64,000 bases of DNA, taken from NCBI RefSeq assembly GCF_003935425.1, contig NZ_RHQN01000002.1, forward strand, positions 496,001 through 560,000, in the 5' to 3' direction. Positions 1 through 14,346 of this stretch are shown here, piece by piece. A program made the position numbers and the translations under genes. Under the pieces are notes generated by a model. That model searched no databases and was not told where the DNA came from. It saw only the letters and a program-made list of their open reading frames with translations. The first letter of the stretch is position 1. Each line of letters starts with the position of its first letter. This DNA is from Pseudomonas sp. v388. GTDB taxonomy: Bacteria > Pseudomonadota > Gammaproteobacteria > Pseudomonadales > Pseudomonadaceae.

Positions 1-173
1 CTGATGCTAGGTCTAAAAACCTTGTCCGGGGGCGCCTCTTTGCCTTTAGAGACAAGTCCTACGGAAAAATCAGCAGGGTGCGTCAAGCTGTTACAAGGCG
101 AGCCCTGGATTGACTGGAACCGAGCGGCATTCAAGCTTAGGCTGGCCTCCATGACCCTTTCAGGATGACCGAC

Positions 174-866
174 ATGCAAACCCTTGGCGTGATAGGTGGG
201 ATGAGCTGGGAGTCGACGACGACCTATTACAAGTTGTTGAACGAGGGCGTGCGCGATGCGCTGGGCGGGTTGCATTCGGCACCGCTGATTCTGCACTCGG
301 TGGATTTCGCGGCGATTGCAGCCTTGCAGAAGGCCGGTGACTGGGACCGCGCCGGCGCGCAGCTCGCCGATGTGGCACGTGGCCTGGAGCGTGCCGGTGC
401 TGGCGCTTTGTTGCTGGCGACCAACACCATGCATAAAGTCGCGCCGGCCATCGAGGCGGCGGTCGATATTCCGCTGCTGCACATTGGCGATGCGGTCGGT
501 CAGGCGTTGCAGGCGGACGGGGTGAAGCGCGCGGCATTGCTGGGGACCCGTTTCACCATGCAGGAAGAGTTCTACCGGCAGCGGCTGGCCGAGCGATTCG
601 ACATCCAGGTGCTGCTGCCCGGCAGCGAAGCGATGGCAGAGATTGACCGAGCGATCTTTGCCGAACTCTGTCTAGGAGAGTTTCGCCAGACTACGCGTGA
701 CTATTACCTCGAGGTCTTGCGGCGCTTGCGCGACCAGGGCGCCGAGGCAGCCATCCTCGGCTGCACGGAAATCGGCCTGCTGCTCGGCGACGTGGAAAGC
801 CCGCTGCCTCTGATCGACAGCGCCGAACAGCATGTGGCGATGGGCCTGAAGTGGTTGCTGCCGTAA
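174..866 (+). CDS. Aspartate/glutamate racemase family protein (YgeA-like)
   Basis: Predicted cytoplasmic cofactor-independent amino-acid racemase of the Asp/Glu racemase superfamily, 230 residues. The ATG at 174 is preferred over the ATG at 165 because an AGGA box lies eight bases before it. It also makes the protein begin MQTLGVIGGMSW, as is usual in the family. The two general acid/base positions are visible: residue 83 in LATNTMHK and Cys197 in GCTEIG. The first is Thr, not Cys. This is the same Thr83/Cys197 pair known from E. coli YgeA, which acts preferentially on L-Asp/L-Glu. A true two-Cys racemase is therefore less likely. It stands alone, convergent with selO. The in vivo substrate cannot be read from sequence. 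Confidence 0.88.
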   Translation: MQTLGVIGGMSWESTTTYYKLLNEGVRDALGGLHSAPLILHSVDFAAIAALQKAGDWDRAGAQLADVARGLERAGAGALLLATNTMHKVAPAIEAAVDIPLLHIGDAVGQALQADGVKRAALLGTRFTMQEEFYRQRLAERFDIQVLLPGSEAMAEIDRAIFAELCLGEFRQTTRDYYLEVLRRLRDQGAEAAILGCTEIGLLLGDVESPLPLIDSAEQHVAMGLKWLLP

Positions 867-883
867 AACCGCGTTCCCAGCTC

Positions 884-920
884 AACGCAGCGCGCCGGCA
901 TAAGGCCCGTGGCGCGCGTT
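884..920. terminator. Possible shared hairpin between convergent genes
   Basis: An imperfect inverted repeat (AACGC-ag-CGCGCC against GGCGCG-c-GTT) sits between the converging stops of the racemase gene and selO. It could end transcription from either side, but there is no T-run on either strand, so this is only a candidate. Confidence 0.3.
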
Positions 921-948
921 ATCAGGCAGCCGGTGTCATGTGCGCGGC

Positions 949-5865
<4,917 letters not shown>

Positions 5866-5903
5866 AGATACCGGTCGCTGGATGAAACAGATGGATTGGC
5901 AGT

Positions 5904-7646
5904 TTAAAGGAACAATCCGGGACCCGGGCGGCTACCTTCGGGGAATCTGACGCCGACTTTGAGGATCTTGTTCCCCTCCATGGCTGCAACTGTCCAGATT
6001 GTGCTGTTCCACTCGATCTGATCGCCCACGACCGGTTCGCCGCGATTCTTCTGCACGATGAACTGGCTGAGCGGCATGCTGGCGTCCAGGCCATCGAGCG
6101 TCAGGCCATAGAGTTCTGCAACTGCGCCCAACTGTGCGTCACCTTCAAGCACAAAGTCGCCGAAGAAACGCAGGTCCAGCCCGCGCTGCGGCGCCTGGCT
6201 GAACAGTTTGCCCAAGGCCGGCAGGTCGTGTTCATGGCCGATCACGCACAGCAGGTCGCCGACTTCCAGCGTGGTGCTGCCGGAAGGGTGCAACAGTTGC
6301 TGACCGCGGAACAGGGCGGCGATGCGCGTGCCTTCGGGCATTTTCAGTTCACGCAGCGCGGCACCGATGCACCATTTTTCCGCGCCCAGGCGATAGACGA
6401 ACAGCTCCCATTCACTGGTGACGTGCACTTCCAGGGCGGCGCGGGAAATCGGTGCCGGATCAGGTGGAACCGTCACTTTCAGCAATTTCGCCATCCACGG
6501 CAGGCTGGTGCCTTGCAGCAGCAGCGAGACCAATACGATGAAGAACGCCAGGTTGAAATACAGCTGGGCATTGGGCAAACCGGCCATCAGCGGGAACACC
6601 GCGAGAATGATCGGCACCGCGCCGCGCAGACCGACCCACGCAATGAACGCCTTTTCGCGACCGTGGAACGCCTTGAACGGCAGCAGGCCGACCATCACCG
6701 ACAACGGGCGCGCGATCAGGATCATCCACAAGGCCAGGCCCAGCGCCGGAATCGCGATGGGCAGTAGATCGTGCGGCGTGACCAGCAGACCCAGCACCAG
6801 GAACATGCCGATCTGCGCCAGCCAGGCCATGCCGTCGAGCATGTGCAGAATGCCGTGGCGACTGCGGATCGGGCGGTTGCCCAGCACCAGGCCGCACAGG
6901 TAGACCGCGAGAAAGCCGCTGCCGTGAATGGCATTGGTCATGGCGAAGATCGCCAGGCCACCGGCAATCACCAGAATCGGGTACAGGCCGGCCGCCAGAT
7001 TGATGCGATTGACCAGCTGCAACATGACCCAGCCACCGCCCAGGCCGATGACGCTGCCGATACCGAATTCCTGGATCAAGTGCCCGACCAGACCCCAGTG
7101 CAGGCCGGTTTCGCCGCTGGCGAGCATGCCGATCAGGGTAACGGTCAGAAACACTGCCATCGGGTCGTTGCTTCCCGATTCGATTTCCAGCGTTGCGGTG
7201 ACCCGTTCGTTCAGGCCCTTGCCGCCCAGCAGCGAGAACACGGCTGCCGCGTCGGTCGAGCCGACGATAGCGCCGATCAGCAGGCCCTGGATCATGTTCA
7301 GATCGAACAGCCAGGCGGCAACCATGCCCGTCAGCGCGGTGGTTATCAGCACGCCGACGGTGGCCAGCGACAACGCCGGCCACAGCGCTACCCGGAAACT
7401 CGACACGCGGGTTCGCAAGCCGCCGTCGAGCAGGATCACTGCCAAGGCCAGGTTGCCGACCAGATACGCGGTGGCGTAGTTGTCGAAAATGATGCCGCCG
7501 CCATCGACGCCCGCCACCATGCCCACCGCCAGGATGATGACCAGAATCGGGATGCCCAGGCGCGAGGACAGCGAGCTGACCAGAATGCTTGCTGCCACCA
7601 GCAACGCGCCGATCAAAAACAGGCTGTTGATGGTCGTGGCATCCAA
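5904..7646 (-). CDS. nhaP2: K+/H+ antiporter, CPA1 family, NhaP2/CvrA type
   Basis: Inner-membrane cation/proton antiporter that exports K+ in exchange for protons. 580 residues, close to the roughly 578 of the E. coli protein. About 12-13 hydrophobic helices fill residues 1-390, with [16 protein letters not shown] carrying the Asp of the ion-binding region and [10 protein letters not shown] the following conserved acidic motif. A cytosolic TrkA-C-like domain (about 410-490, [12 protein letters not shown]) and a CorC/HlyC-like tail (about 495-575) complete the architecture. The start is TTG at 7646, with AGGAG eight bases upstream; the nearby ATG is out of frame. Same strand as and just upstream of the MscK-type channel, which suggests joint K+/osmotic homeostasis. 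Confidence 0.9.
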   Translation of the reverse strand: MDATTINSLFLIGALLVAASILVSSLSSRLGIPILVIILAVGMVAGVDGGGIIFDNYATAYLVGNLALAVILLDGGLRTRVSSFRVALWPALSLATVGVLITTALTGMVAAWLFDLNMIQGLLIGAIVGSTDAAAVFSLLGGKGLNERVTATLEIESGSNDPMAVFLTVTLIGMLASGETGLHWGLVGHLIQEFGIGSVIGLGGGWVMLQLVNRINLAAGLYPILVIAGGLAIFAMTNAIHGSGFLAVYLCGLVLGNRPIRSRHGILHMLDGMAWLAQIGMFLVLGLLVTPHDLLPIAIPALGLALWMILIARPLSVMVGLLPFKAFHGREKAFIAWVGLRGAVPIILAVFPLMAGLPNAQLYFNLAFFIVLVSLLLQGTSLPWMAKLLKVTVPPDPAPISRAALEVHVTSEWELFVYRLGAEKWCIGAALRELKMPEGTRIAALFRGQQLLHPSGSTTLEVGDLLCVIGHEHDLPALGKLFSQAPQRGLDLRFFGDFVLEGDAQLGAVAELYGLTLDGLDASMPLSQFIVQKNRGEPVVGDQIEWNSTIWTVAAMEGNKILKVGVRFPEGSRPGPGLFL

Positions 7647-7927
7647 AGTCGGTACTCCTGATCAAAAAACGAAAGAAAGATTGCGGGGCTGAAAATGACC
7701 ATGCAGTCGGCATGCCAAGGGATTTAACCTGTTGAATTGGCTGGCTGTCAAAGCATTGTCCGCATATATCACAGGAAAGGCTTCGCCCGCTGCCACGCAG
7801 GCATGAAAGATGTGTCATCGAGGTTTTGAGGTTTTTTCGAGGTGCCCGGCCGTCAGGCGTTTCCCACACGGTGGCGGGGTTTGACGCCACCCGATGAGTC
7901 GCCGCCGGAGGTCATGCTCCGCGATGG

Positions 7928-9730
7928 TTAGAACCAGTCTTCGCGCATCGCCAGGCAGGTGGTGTCGCGGCGTTCCAGGATCGCCAGCTCATGGTGGCAG
8001 CCGGGTATTTCCCAGGTCAGGAAGTAACGGGCCGCCTGCAACTTGCCGCGGTAAAAGGATTCGTCGCCGGCGTTGCCCTGCAGCAGGCCCTGACTGGCGT
8101 GAATGGCCTGCTCCAGCCAGCGCCATCCGATCACGGTATGGCCAAATACCTTGAGATACAGGGCTGAGTTGGCCAGAGCCGCGTTGACCTGGCCGTGCGC
8201 CAGATCGGCGAGCAGTCCAAGGGTGACGGCCTGCAGTCGCGCCAGCAAATGTTCCAGCGGTTGGCGCAACTCCACCAGTTCGGCAAACGCACGGGAGCGC
8301 TCGGTCGTGGCGCTGATCTGCCGGATCAGCTGCGTGAGCCCGGCTCCACCGCCTTGCGCCAGTTTGCGTCCCAGCAGATCCAGCGACTGGATGCCGTGTG
8401 TCCCTTCGTGAATCGGGTTAAGGCGGTTATCGCGGTAGTACTGTTCCAGCGGATAGTCTCGGGTGTAGCCATGGCCGCCCAGCACCTGGATAGCCAGCTC
8501 GTTGGCCTTCAGGCAGAACTCCGACGGCCATGATTTGACGACAGGCGTCAGCAGATCCAGCAGCGCCTGGGCGTTGTGCCGCGTTTCCTGGGTTTCGCCG
8601 GTCCGGGTGTCGTCGAACAGCCGGGCGGCGTACAGGCCCAGGTCGAACGCGCCTTCCACATAGGCTTTCTGGGTCAGCAGCATGCGCCGAACGTCCGCGT
8701 GTTGAATGATCGCCACCGGCGCGCTGGTCGGAGTTTTGCTGTCCGGCAGGCGTCCTTGCGGCCGTTGCCGTGCGTAGTCGAGGGAATACAGGTAACCGGC
8801 ATAGCCCAGCATCACGGCGCCCAGGCCGACGCCGATCCGCGCTTCGTTCATCATCTGGAACATGTAGCCGAGGCCCTGATGCGGCTTGCCGATCAGATAG
8901 CCGACACACTGGCCGTTATCGCCGAAGTTCAACGCAGTCGAGGTGGTGCCGCGCCAGCCCATCTTGTGGAACAGGCCTGCCAATAGCACATCGTTGCGTG
9001 CGCCAGCGCTGCCGTCGTCGTTGACCAGGAACTTGGGGACGATGAACAACGAAATGCCTTTGACCCCGGCCGGTGCGTCCGGCAGCTTTGCCAGCACCAG
9101 ATGCACGATGTTTTCCGACAGCGAGTGGTCGCCGCCCGAAATGAATATCTTGTTGCCGCGCAGGCGGTAGCTGCCGTCAGCCGCAGGCTCGGCGCGGGTG
9201 CGGATATCCGACAGCGAAGACCCGGCGTGCGGCTCGGTCAGCGCCATGGTGCCGAAGAACCTGCCTTCGAGCATCGGTTGCAGGAAGCGTCGTTTTTGCT
9301 CTTCGCTGCCGAAACTCTCGATCAGGTTCGCGGCGGCCATGGTCAGGAACGGATAGGCCGTGGTGCCGACGTTTGCGGCCTGAAAGTGGGCGAAGCAGGC
9401 TTGGGACAGCAACGTCGGCAGTTGCATGCCGCCCGCGTCGAAATCCCGCGCTGCGTTGAGAAAGCCTGCTGCCAGAAAGGCGTCCACCGCAGGCTTGACC
9501 TCCGGAATCAGAATCGCCTCGCCGTTCTCATAGCGCGGCTCGTTCTCGTCGGCCTTGCGGTTGTGGGGCGCGAAGTATTTCTCGGCAACAGACCGCGCCG
9601 TGCTGATTGCAGCATCGAATGTTTCGCGGTTGTGATCGGAGAACCGTTCCCGTCGGGTCAACGCTTCGGCGTCCAGCACTTCATACAGCTCGAAAGCCAG
9701 GTTGCGGGAGCAGAGCAGTGTCTCGGACAT
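7928..9730 (-). CDS. Acyl-CoA dehydrogenase (long form with C-terminal extension)
   Basis: FAD-dependent oxidation of an acyl-CoA to the trans-2-enoyl-CoA, first step of a beta-oxidation cycle. 600 residues with an N-terminal extension, the middle domain signature MALTEPHAGSSLSDI near residue 163, and the C-terminal flavin-binding helices with VLGGHGYTRDYPLEQYYRD near 420. The latter is the typical catalytic-base region of this long subfamily. An extra C-terminal acyl-CoA dehydrogenase domain follows (about 470-590). The substrate chain length is not readable. ATG start at 9730. It is transcribed away from a paired REP element and lies 281 bp upstream of the antiporter gene. No electron-transfer flavoprotein gene is adjacent. 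Confidence 0.92.
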   Translation of the reverse strand: MSETLLCSRNLAFELYEVLDAEALTRRERFSDHNRETFDAAISTARSVAEKYFAPHNRKADENEPRYENGEAILIPEVKPAVDAFLAAGFLNAARDFDAGGMQLPTLLSQACFAHFQAANVGTTAYPFLTMAAANLIESFGSEEQKRRFLQPMLEGRFFGTMALTEPHAGSSLSDIRTRAEPAADGSYRLRGNKIFISGGDHSLSENIVHLVLAKLPDAPAGVKGISLFIVPKFLVNDDGSAGARNDVLLAGLFHKMGWRGTTSTALNFGDNGQCVGYLIGKPHQGLGYMFQMMNEARIGVGLGAVMLGYAGYLYSLDYARQRPQGRLPDSKTPTSAPVAIIQHADVRRMLLTQKAYVEGAFDLGLYAARLFDDTRTGETQETRHNAQALLDLLTPVVKSWPSEFCLKANELAIQVLGGHGYTRDYPLEQYYRDNRLNPIHEGTHGIQSLDLLGRKLAQGGGAGLTQLIRQISATTERSRAFAELVELRQPLEHLLARLQAVTLGLLADLAHGQVNAALANSALYLKVFGHTVIGWRWLEQAIHASQGLLQGNAGDESFYRGKLQAARYFLTWEIPGCHHELAILERRDTTCLAMREDWF

Positions 9731-9820
9731 GGCGGCCTACCTTAGCGAGGGATTCGCTGAGTCTAGGTGCCGGGTGAAGAGGAGGGTAGGAAGATTGATT
9801 CGGGTGATAGCCCCTGAATC

Positions 9821-9930
9821 GTGGGAGCGGACCGGGCGGCGCTCCGCTTGTCCGCGAAGGAGGCCAAAGCAGTCGCCATATAGGTAGCGACTGTACAAAC
9901 CTCTTCGCGGACACGTCCGCTCCTACGGGA
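9821..9930. repeat. Paired REP element (BIME-like)
   Basis: Two inverted units: GTGGGAGCGGAC...TGTCCGCGAAG at 9821-9859 and CTCTTCGCGGACACGTCCGC...CCTAC at 9901-9926. They lie between the acyl-CoA dehydrogenase start and the putA stop. The same sequence family recurs in seven other gaps of this window. Confidence 0.75.
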
Positions 9931-9941
9931 GCGAGTTGACG

Positions 9942-12900
9942 TCAGCCGATGGTCATCAGGCTGGCGTTACCGCCGGCAGCAGCGGTGTTGACGCTCACGG
10001 CGCGTTCGATGACCAGGCGTTCCAACGGGATGTTGGTTTCGCCGTGGGACAGGCCGTTCACCCCAATGATCGCGCCGTTGCGCTGGGCGATCTGCTGGCA
10101 GACCTCACGCAACTGGTCCGAATCGCCATGGTGCAGAACCGCATCGAACACGACTTCGTCCTTGTTCCACTCGCTGACCAGCCTGATGCGGGCCTGGACT
10201 TCCTTCGGCAGACGAGCGCGCACCGCCTTGGCAACCGCGGTTTCCGGCCAGACAGCGCTGCTGCCGACAGCCAGGACGGCGGCCAGTTGAGCCAGCAGGT
10301 CCGCTTCTTCATCGGCCAGGCACAGCACGTGTTCGCGAGGCAGGATCGCGTAGCTGTTGCGCTCCCCGGTCGGGCCGACCAGTTGCCGCGTGATCCCGCT
10401 TTGCGACTGCGCAGCGTACTCGTCGCACAAAGCCTGCAACCCGGTCAGCTGGCTGTTCGCAGCCCAGTCCTTGAGCGCCTGCAACGGTTTGCTCATGGCA
10501 TCACGCAAGCGAGTGTCCGGAGCGGCCACGGCGTCGCCGTGGGCAAACGACTTGTGAATCGCGTCCTGCGGACGAGTCGACAGCAGGCGGTACAGATACA
10601 GCGGGCCGCCGGCCTTGGGACCTGTGCCGGACAAGCCTTCGCCGCCGAACGGCTGAACGCCGACTACGGCACCGACGATGTTGCGGTTCACGTAGACGTT
10701 ACCGGCGTGAACGTTGTCGACCACTTTGGCGATGGTCTCGTCGATACGGGTATGCACGCCGAGGGTCAGGCCGTAGCCGGACGCGTTGATCTGCTCGATC
10801 AACTGATCCAGTTCCTTGCGCTTGTAGCGAACCACGTGCAGCACCGGGCCGAAGATTTCACGCTCCAGTTCGTCGAAGCTTTCCAGTTCGATCAGGGTCG
10901 GCATCACATAGGTGCCACGCTTGATCTCGGCGCTGTCGGCGATGGCGACCTGATACACCGTGCGACCTTTATCGCGCATGCCCTGAATGTGCTTCTCGAT
11001 ACCGGCCTTGGCTTCGGCGTCGATCACCGGGCCGATGTCCACGCTCAGACGCTCCGGGTTGCCCAGACGGCTTTCAGCCATGGCGCCCTTGAGCATTTCG
11101 ATCACGCGGTCGGCAGAATCTTCCTGCAGGCACAGCACCCGCAGGGCCGAGCAGCGCTGGCCGGCGCTGTCGAACGCAGACGACACCACGTCGATGACCA
11201 CCTGTTCGGTCAGGGCCGAGGAGTCGACGATCATCGCGTTCTGGCCGCCGGTTTCGGCGATCAGCGGGATCGGGCGACCCTGGGAGTCCAGGCGACCGGC
11301 CACATTGCGTTGCAGCAGACGCGCCACTTCGGTGGAACCGGTGAACATCACGCCCTTGACGCGCTCGTCACCGACCAGCCGCGCACCGACGGTTTCGCCA
11401 CGGCCCGGCAGCAACTGCACTGCGCCTTCGGGAATGCCGGCTTCCAGCAGAATGCGCACGGCTTGCGCCGCGATCAGCGGCGTCTGCTCGGCCGGCTTGG
11501 CCAGTACCGGGTTACCGGCGGCCAGTGCGGCAGCTACCTGACCGCTGAAGATCGCCAGCGGGAAGTTCCACGGACTGATGCAGACCACAGGCCCCAGCGG
11601 GCGGTGGCCGTCGTTGGTGAAATCGTTGCGCGCCTGAACGGCGTAGTAGCGCAGGAAATCGACCGCTTCGCGCACTTCGGCGATGGCGTTCAGGTAAGTC
11701 TTGCCGGCCTCACGGGCCAGCAGGCCCATCAGCGGCTGGATTTCGGCTTCCATCAGGTCGGCGGCACGTTCCAGAATCGCGGCGCGTTCCGCAGGCGGCG
11801 TGGCCTGCCAGATCGGGCCGGCGCTCAGGGCGCACTGGATGGCGTTGTCGACGTCCTGCAGATTGGCTTCCTGCACATGGCCGACCACGTCGCGCAGATC
11901 GGACGGGTTCAGCGCGGCGACAGCGGTACCGGCGCTGGCAGCACAGCCCAGCATCGGCGCGGCTTTCCAGTCGGTATGGGCGGTGGCGAGCAGCGCCGAC
12001 GACAACGACGCCAGGCGATGTTCGTTGGCCATGTCGATGCCGCTGGAGTTGGCGCGCTCGGCACCGTACAGGTCGCGCGGCAAGGGAATGCGCGGGTGCG
12101 GCAGGCCGAAGCCGCCTTCCTGAGTGGCCATGCGCTCGATGTGGCTGACCGGATCGGCCACCAGTTCCTGGATGGAAATCGAGTGGTCGGCAATGCGGTT
12201 GACGAACGAAGTATTGGCACCGTTTTCCAGCAGGCGGCGAACCAGATAGGCCAGCAGGGTTTCATGGGTGCCGACCGGCGCGTAAACGCGGCACGGACGG
12301 TTCAGCTTGCCATCGGCGACCTTGCCCACCACTTGCTCGTAAAGCGGTTCGCCCATGCCGTGCAGGCACTGGAACTCGTACTGGCCCGGATAGTAGTTCT
12401 GCCCGGCGATATGGTAGATCGCCGCCAGGGTATGAGCGTTGTGCGTGGCGAACTGCGGATAGATGACTTCCGGCGCGGCCAGCAATTTGCGGGCGCAGGC
12501 AATGTAGGACACGTCGGTGTACACCTTGCGGGTGTAGACCGGATAGCCTTCCAGGCCTTCGACCTGGGCGCGCTTGATCTCGCTGTCCCAATAAGCGCCT
12601 TTGACCAGGCGGATCATCAAGCGATGGCGGCTGCGGCGCGCCAGATCGATCACGTAGTCGATCACATACGGGCAGCGCTTCTGGTACGCCTGGATCACAA
12701 AGCCGATGCCGTTCCAGCCGGTCAGCTGCGGCTCGAAGCACAGGCGTTCGAGCAGATCCAGCGACAGCTCCAGGCGGTCCGCTTCTTCGGCGTCGATATT
12801 CAGGCCGATGTCGTATTGCTTGGCGAGCAGGGTCAGCGACAGCAGGCGCGGGTACAGCTCTTCCATGACGCGCTCGTACTGCGCGCGGCTATAGCGCGGG

Positions 12901-13892
12901 TGCAGTGCCGACAGCTTGATGGAAATGCCCGGGCCTTCGTAGATGCCACGGCCGTGGGACGCCTTGCCGATGGAGTGGATGGCTTGCTCGTAGGACGCCA
13001 GATATTTCTGCGCGTCGTGCTCGGTCAGCGCGGCTTCGCCCAGCATATCGTAGGAATAGCGGAAGCCTTTGCTTTCGAACCGGCTGGCGTTGGCCAGGGC
13101 TTCGCCGATGGTTTCGCCGGTAACGAACTGCTCGCCCATCAGGCGCATGGCCATGTCCACGCCTTTGCGGATCATGGGCTCGCCGCTCTTGCCGATGATG
13201 CGGCTCAAAGAGGAGGTCAGGCCGGCTTCGTTATGAGTGGCGACCAGCTTGCCGGTCAGCAACAGGCCCCAGGTGGCGGCATTGACGAACAGTGACGGGC
13301 TGTTGCCCAGGTGCGGCTGCCAGTTGCCGTTGCTGATCTTGTCGCGGATCAGTGCGTCGCGGGTGCCCTTGTCGGGAATGCGCAGCAAGGCTTCGGCCAG
13401 GCACATCAGCGCTACGCCTTCCTGGGAAGACAGCGAGAACTCTTGCAGCAAGCCCTGAACGATACCGGCACGGCCGCCGGCACTCTTCTGGTTGCGCAGC
13501 TTGTCGGCGATGGTTGCCGCCAGCTTGTTGGTGGCCTCGGCGGTTGCGACCGGCAGGCGCGCCTGCTCCAGCAGCATTGGCACGACTTCCTGCTCCGGGC
13601 GACGGTAAGCCGCGGTGATGGCCGCGCGCAGCACCGATTGCGGAAGGATGCTTTCAGCGAACTCAAGGAACGGTTGGTGCCCGGCATCAACCGGCGGCTC
13701 GGCGTGATCTTCGCCGTTGCTCGCCTGGCCGTTCAGCTCCAGCAGGGTTACACCACTCTCGAGTTTTTCCAGATAGTTGAAGATCGCCTGCTTGATCAAC
13801 CAGTGCGGAGTACGGTCGATGGAGTGGGCGGCTGCTTTCAAACGCTCGCGAGTCGGGTCGTCGAGTTTGACGCCCAGAGTGGTGGTGGCCAT
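9942..13892 (-). CDS. putA: PutA: proline dehydrogenase / P5C dehydrogenase / transcriptional repressor
   Basis: Oxidises proline to P5C (FAD) and then to glutamate (NAD+); in the reduced state it is membrane-associated. 1,316 residues, the length of trifunctional PutA. Residues 1-45 form a ribbon-helix-helix DNA-binding domain (ATTTLGVKLDDPTRERLK...). The proline dehydrogenase barrel spans about 180-560 (GISIKLSALHPRYSRAQ; RLVKGAYWDSEIK). The aldehyde dehydrogenase domain spans about 640-1120, with its Glu in ETGGQNAM and catalytic Cys in SAGQRCSALR. A C-terminal extension follows. Because the RHH domain is present, the protein should repress putA and putP in the absence of proline. Divergent from putP across a 454-bp region with four matching boxes. 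Confidence 0.97.
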   Translation of the reverse strand: MATTTLGVKLDDPTRERLKAAAHSIDRTPHWLIKQAIFNYLEKLESGVTLLELNGQASNGEDHAEPPVDAGHQPFLEFAESILPQSVLRAAITAAYRRPEQEVVPMLLEQARLPVATAEATNKLAATIADKLRNQKSAGGRAGIVQGLLQEFSLSSQEGVALMCLAEALLRIPDKGTRDALIRDKISNGNWQPHLGNSPSLFVNAATWGLLLTGKLVATHNEAGLTSSLSRIIGKSGEPMIRKGVDMAMRLMGEQFVTGETIGEALANASRFESKGFRYSYDMLGEAALTEHDAQKYLASYEQAIHSIGKASHGRGIYEGPGISIKLSALHPRYSRAQYERVMEELYPRLLSLTLLAKQYDIGLNIDAEEADRLELSLDLLERLCFEPQLTGWNGIGFVIQAYQKRCPYVIDYVIDLARRSRHRLMIRLVKGAYWDSEIKRAQVEGLEGYPVYTRKVYTDVSYIACARKLLAAPEVIYPQFATHNAHTLAAIYHIAGQNYYPGQYEFQCLHGMGEPLYEQVVGKVADGKLNRPCRVYAPVGTHETLLAYLVRRLLENGANTSFVNRIADHSISIQELVADPVSHIERMATQEGGFGLPHPRIPLPRDLYGAERANSSGIDMANEHRLASLSSALLATAHTDWKAAPMLGCAASAGTAVAALNPSDLRDVVGHVQEANLQDVDNAIQCALSAGPIWQATPPAERAAILERAADLMEAEIQPLMGLLAREAGKTYLNAIAEVREAVDFLRYYAVQARNDFTNDGHRPLGPVVCISPWNFPLAIFSGQVAAALAAGNPVLAKPAEQTPLIAAQAVRILLEAGIPEGAVQLLPGRGETVGARLVGDERVKGVMFTGSTEVARLLQRNVAGRLDSQGRPIPLIAETGGQNAMIVDSSALTEQVVIDVVSSAFDSAGQRCSALRVLCLQEDSADRVIEMLKGAMAESRLGNPERLSVDIGPVIDAEAKAGIEKHIQGMRDKGRTVYQVAIADSAEIKRGTYVMPTLIELESFDELEREIFGPVLHVVRYKRKELDQLIEQINASGYGLTLGVHTRIDETIAKVVDNVHAGNVYVNRNIVGAVVGVQPFGGEGLSGTGPKAGGPLYLYRLLSTRPQDAIHKSFAHGDAVAAPDTRLRDAMSKPLQALKDWAANSQLTGLQALCDEYAAQSQSGITRQLVGPTGERNSYAILPREHVLCLADEEADLLAQLAAVLAVGSSAVWPETAVAKAVRARLPKEVQARIRLVSEWNKDEVVFDAVLHHGDSDQLREVCQQIAQRNGAIIGVNGLSHGETNIPLERLVIERAVSVNTAAAGGNASLMTIG

Positions 13893-13964
13893 GCATTGTC
13901 CTCATTGTCGCCACTATGGATGTGGCATCGGCTGAGGCGCAGATTATCGTTGGACCCTCTGAGG

Positions 13965-13980
13965 TGCAACCGGGTGCAAC
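13965..13980. promoter_or_regulatory. Putative PutA operator pair, putA side
   Basis: Two TGCAAC hexamers (13965-13970 and 13975-13980) in direct repeat, spaced 10 bp start to start (one helical turn), inside GGTGCAACCGGGTGCAACC. They lie about 75-90 bp upstream of the putA start. Confidence 0.65.
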
Positions 13981-14130
13981 CCGATTTTAAGAATATTTTG
14001 TGAGGTTCTGATCGATAAATAATCAATTTCGTTTCATTGCTCGATCAAGGTGCGCTTTTCTTTGCGAAAAGGCCATTTCATGCCCCAAAATGATGCGAAA
14101 AACAGGTTAAACCGGTCTTTTTGTGATGGG

Positions 14131-14158
14131 TGCAACTTGTTTGTTCAAAATGGTTGCA
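14131..14158. promoter_or_regulatory. Putative PutA operator pair, putP side
   Basis: TGCAAC at 14131-14136 and GTTGCA at 14153-14158, inverted, within GGGTGCAAC...GGTTGCACCC. They lie about 190-215 bp upstream of the putP start. Two clusters around divergent promoters would allow looping or co-operative repression. Confidence 0.65.
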
Positions 14159-14346
14159 CCCGGTTTGAAATCTTTAATACGATCCGCCTCCACGGTACAA
14201 CCGTAATGTGAATCACTATTGGCTGAGTCCTTGCGGAGTATCAGTCAGCGCTGCGTCGGATGCCAAGGAGCGGCCGGGCTGGAATCTTCAGCTGCTATCT
14301 GGTCGGCATCAGGCGCTCTATAAAAACAATGCCAAGGCAGAAACAC

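Larger units (their letters stand above)
13893..14346. promoter_or_regulatory. putA-putP divergent control region
   Basis: 454 bp without a gene between the two divergent starts. It is more AT-rich than the flanking genes. It contains four copies of the hexamer GTTGCA or its complement, in two clusters, one near each gene. GTTGCA is the core recognised by the RHH domain of E. coli PutA. Individual promoters cannot be fixed with confidence by eye. Confidence 0.75.

Noticed and set aside
1-173. Gene or RNA at the left edge
   Set aside because: Nothing coding or structured was recognised beyond the ribosome-binding site of the racemase gene.
9936-13295. Long open frame on the + strand opposite putA
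   Set aside because: It is the mirror of a high-GC gene whose own translation has clear PutA motifs; its product is Gln/Arg/Val-rich low-information sequence.
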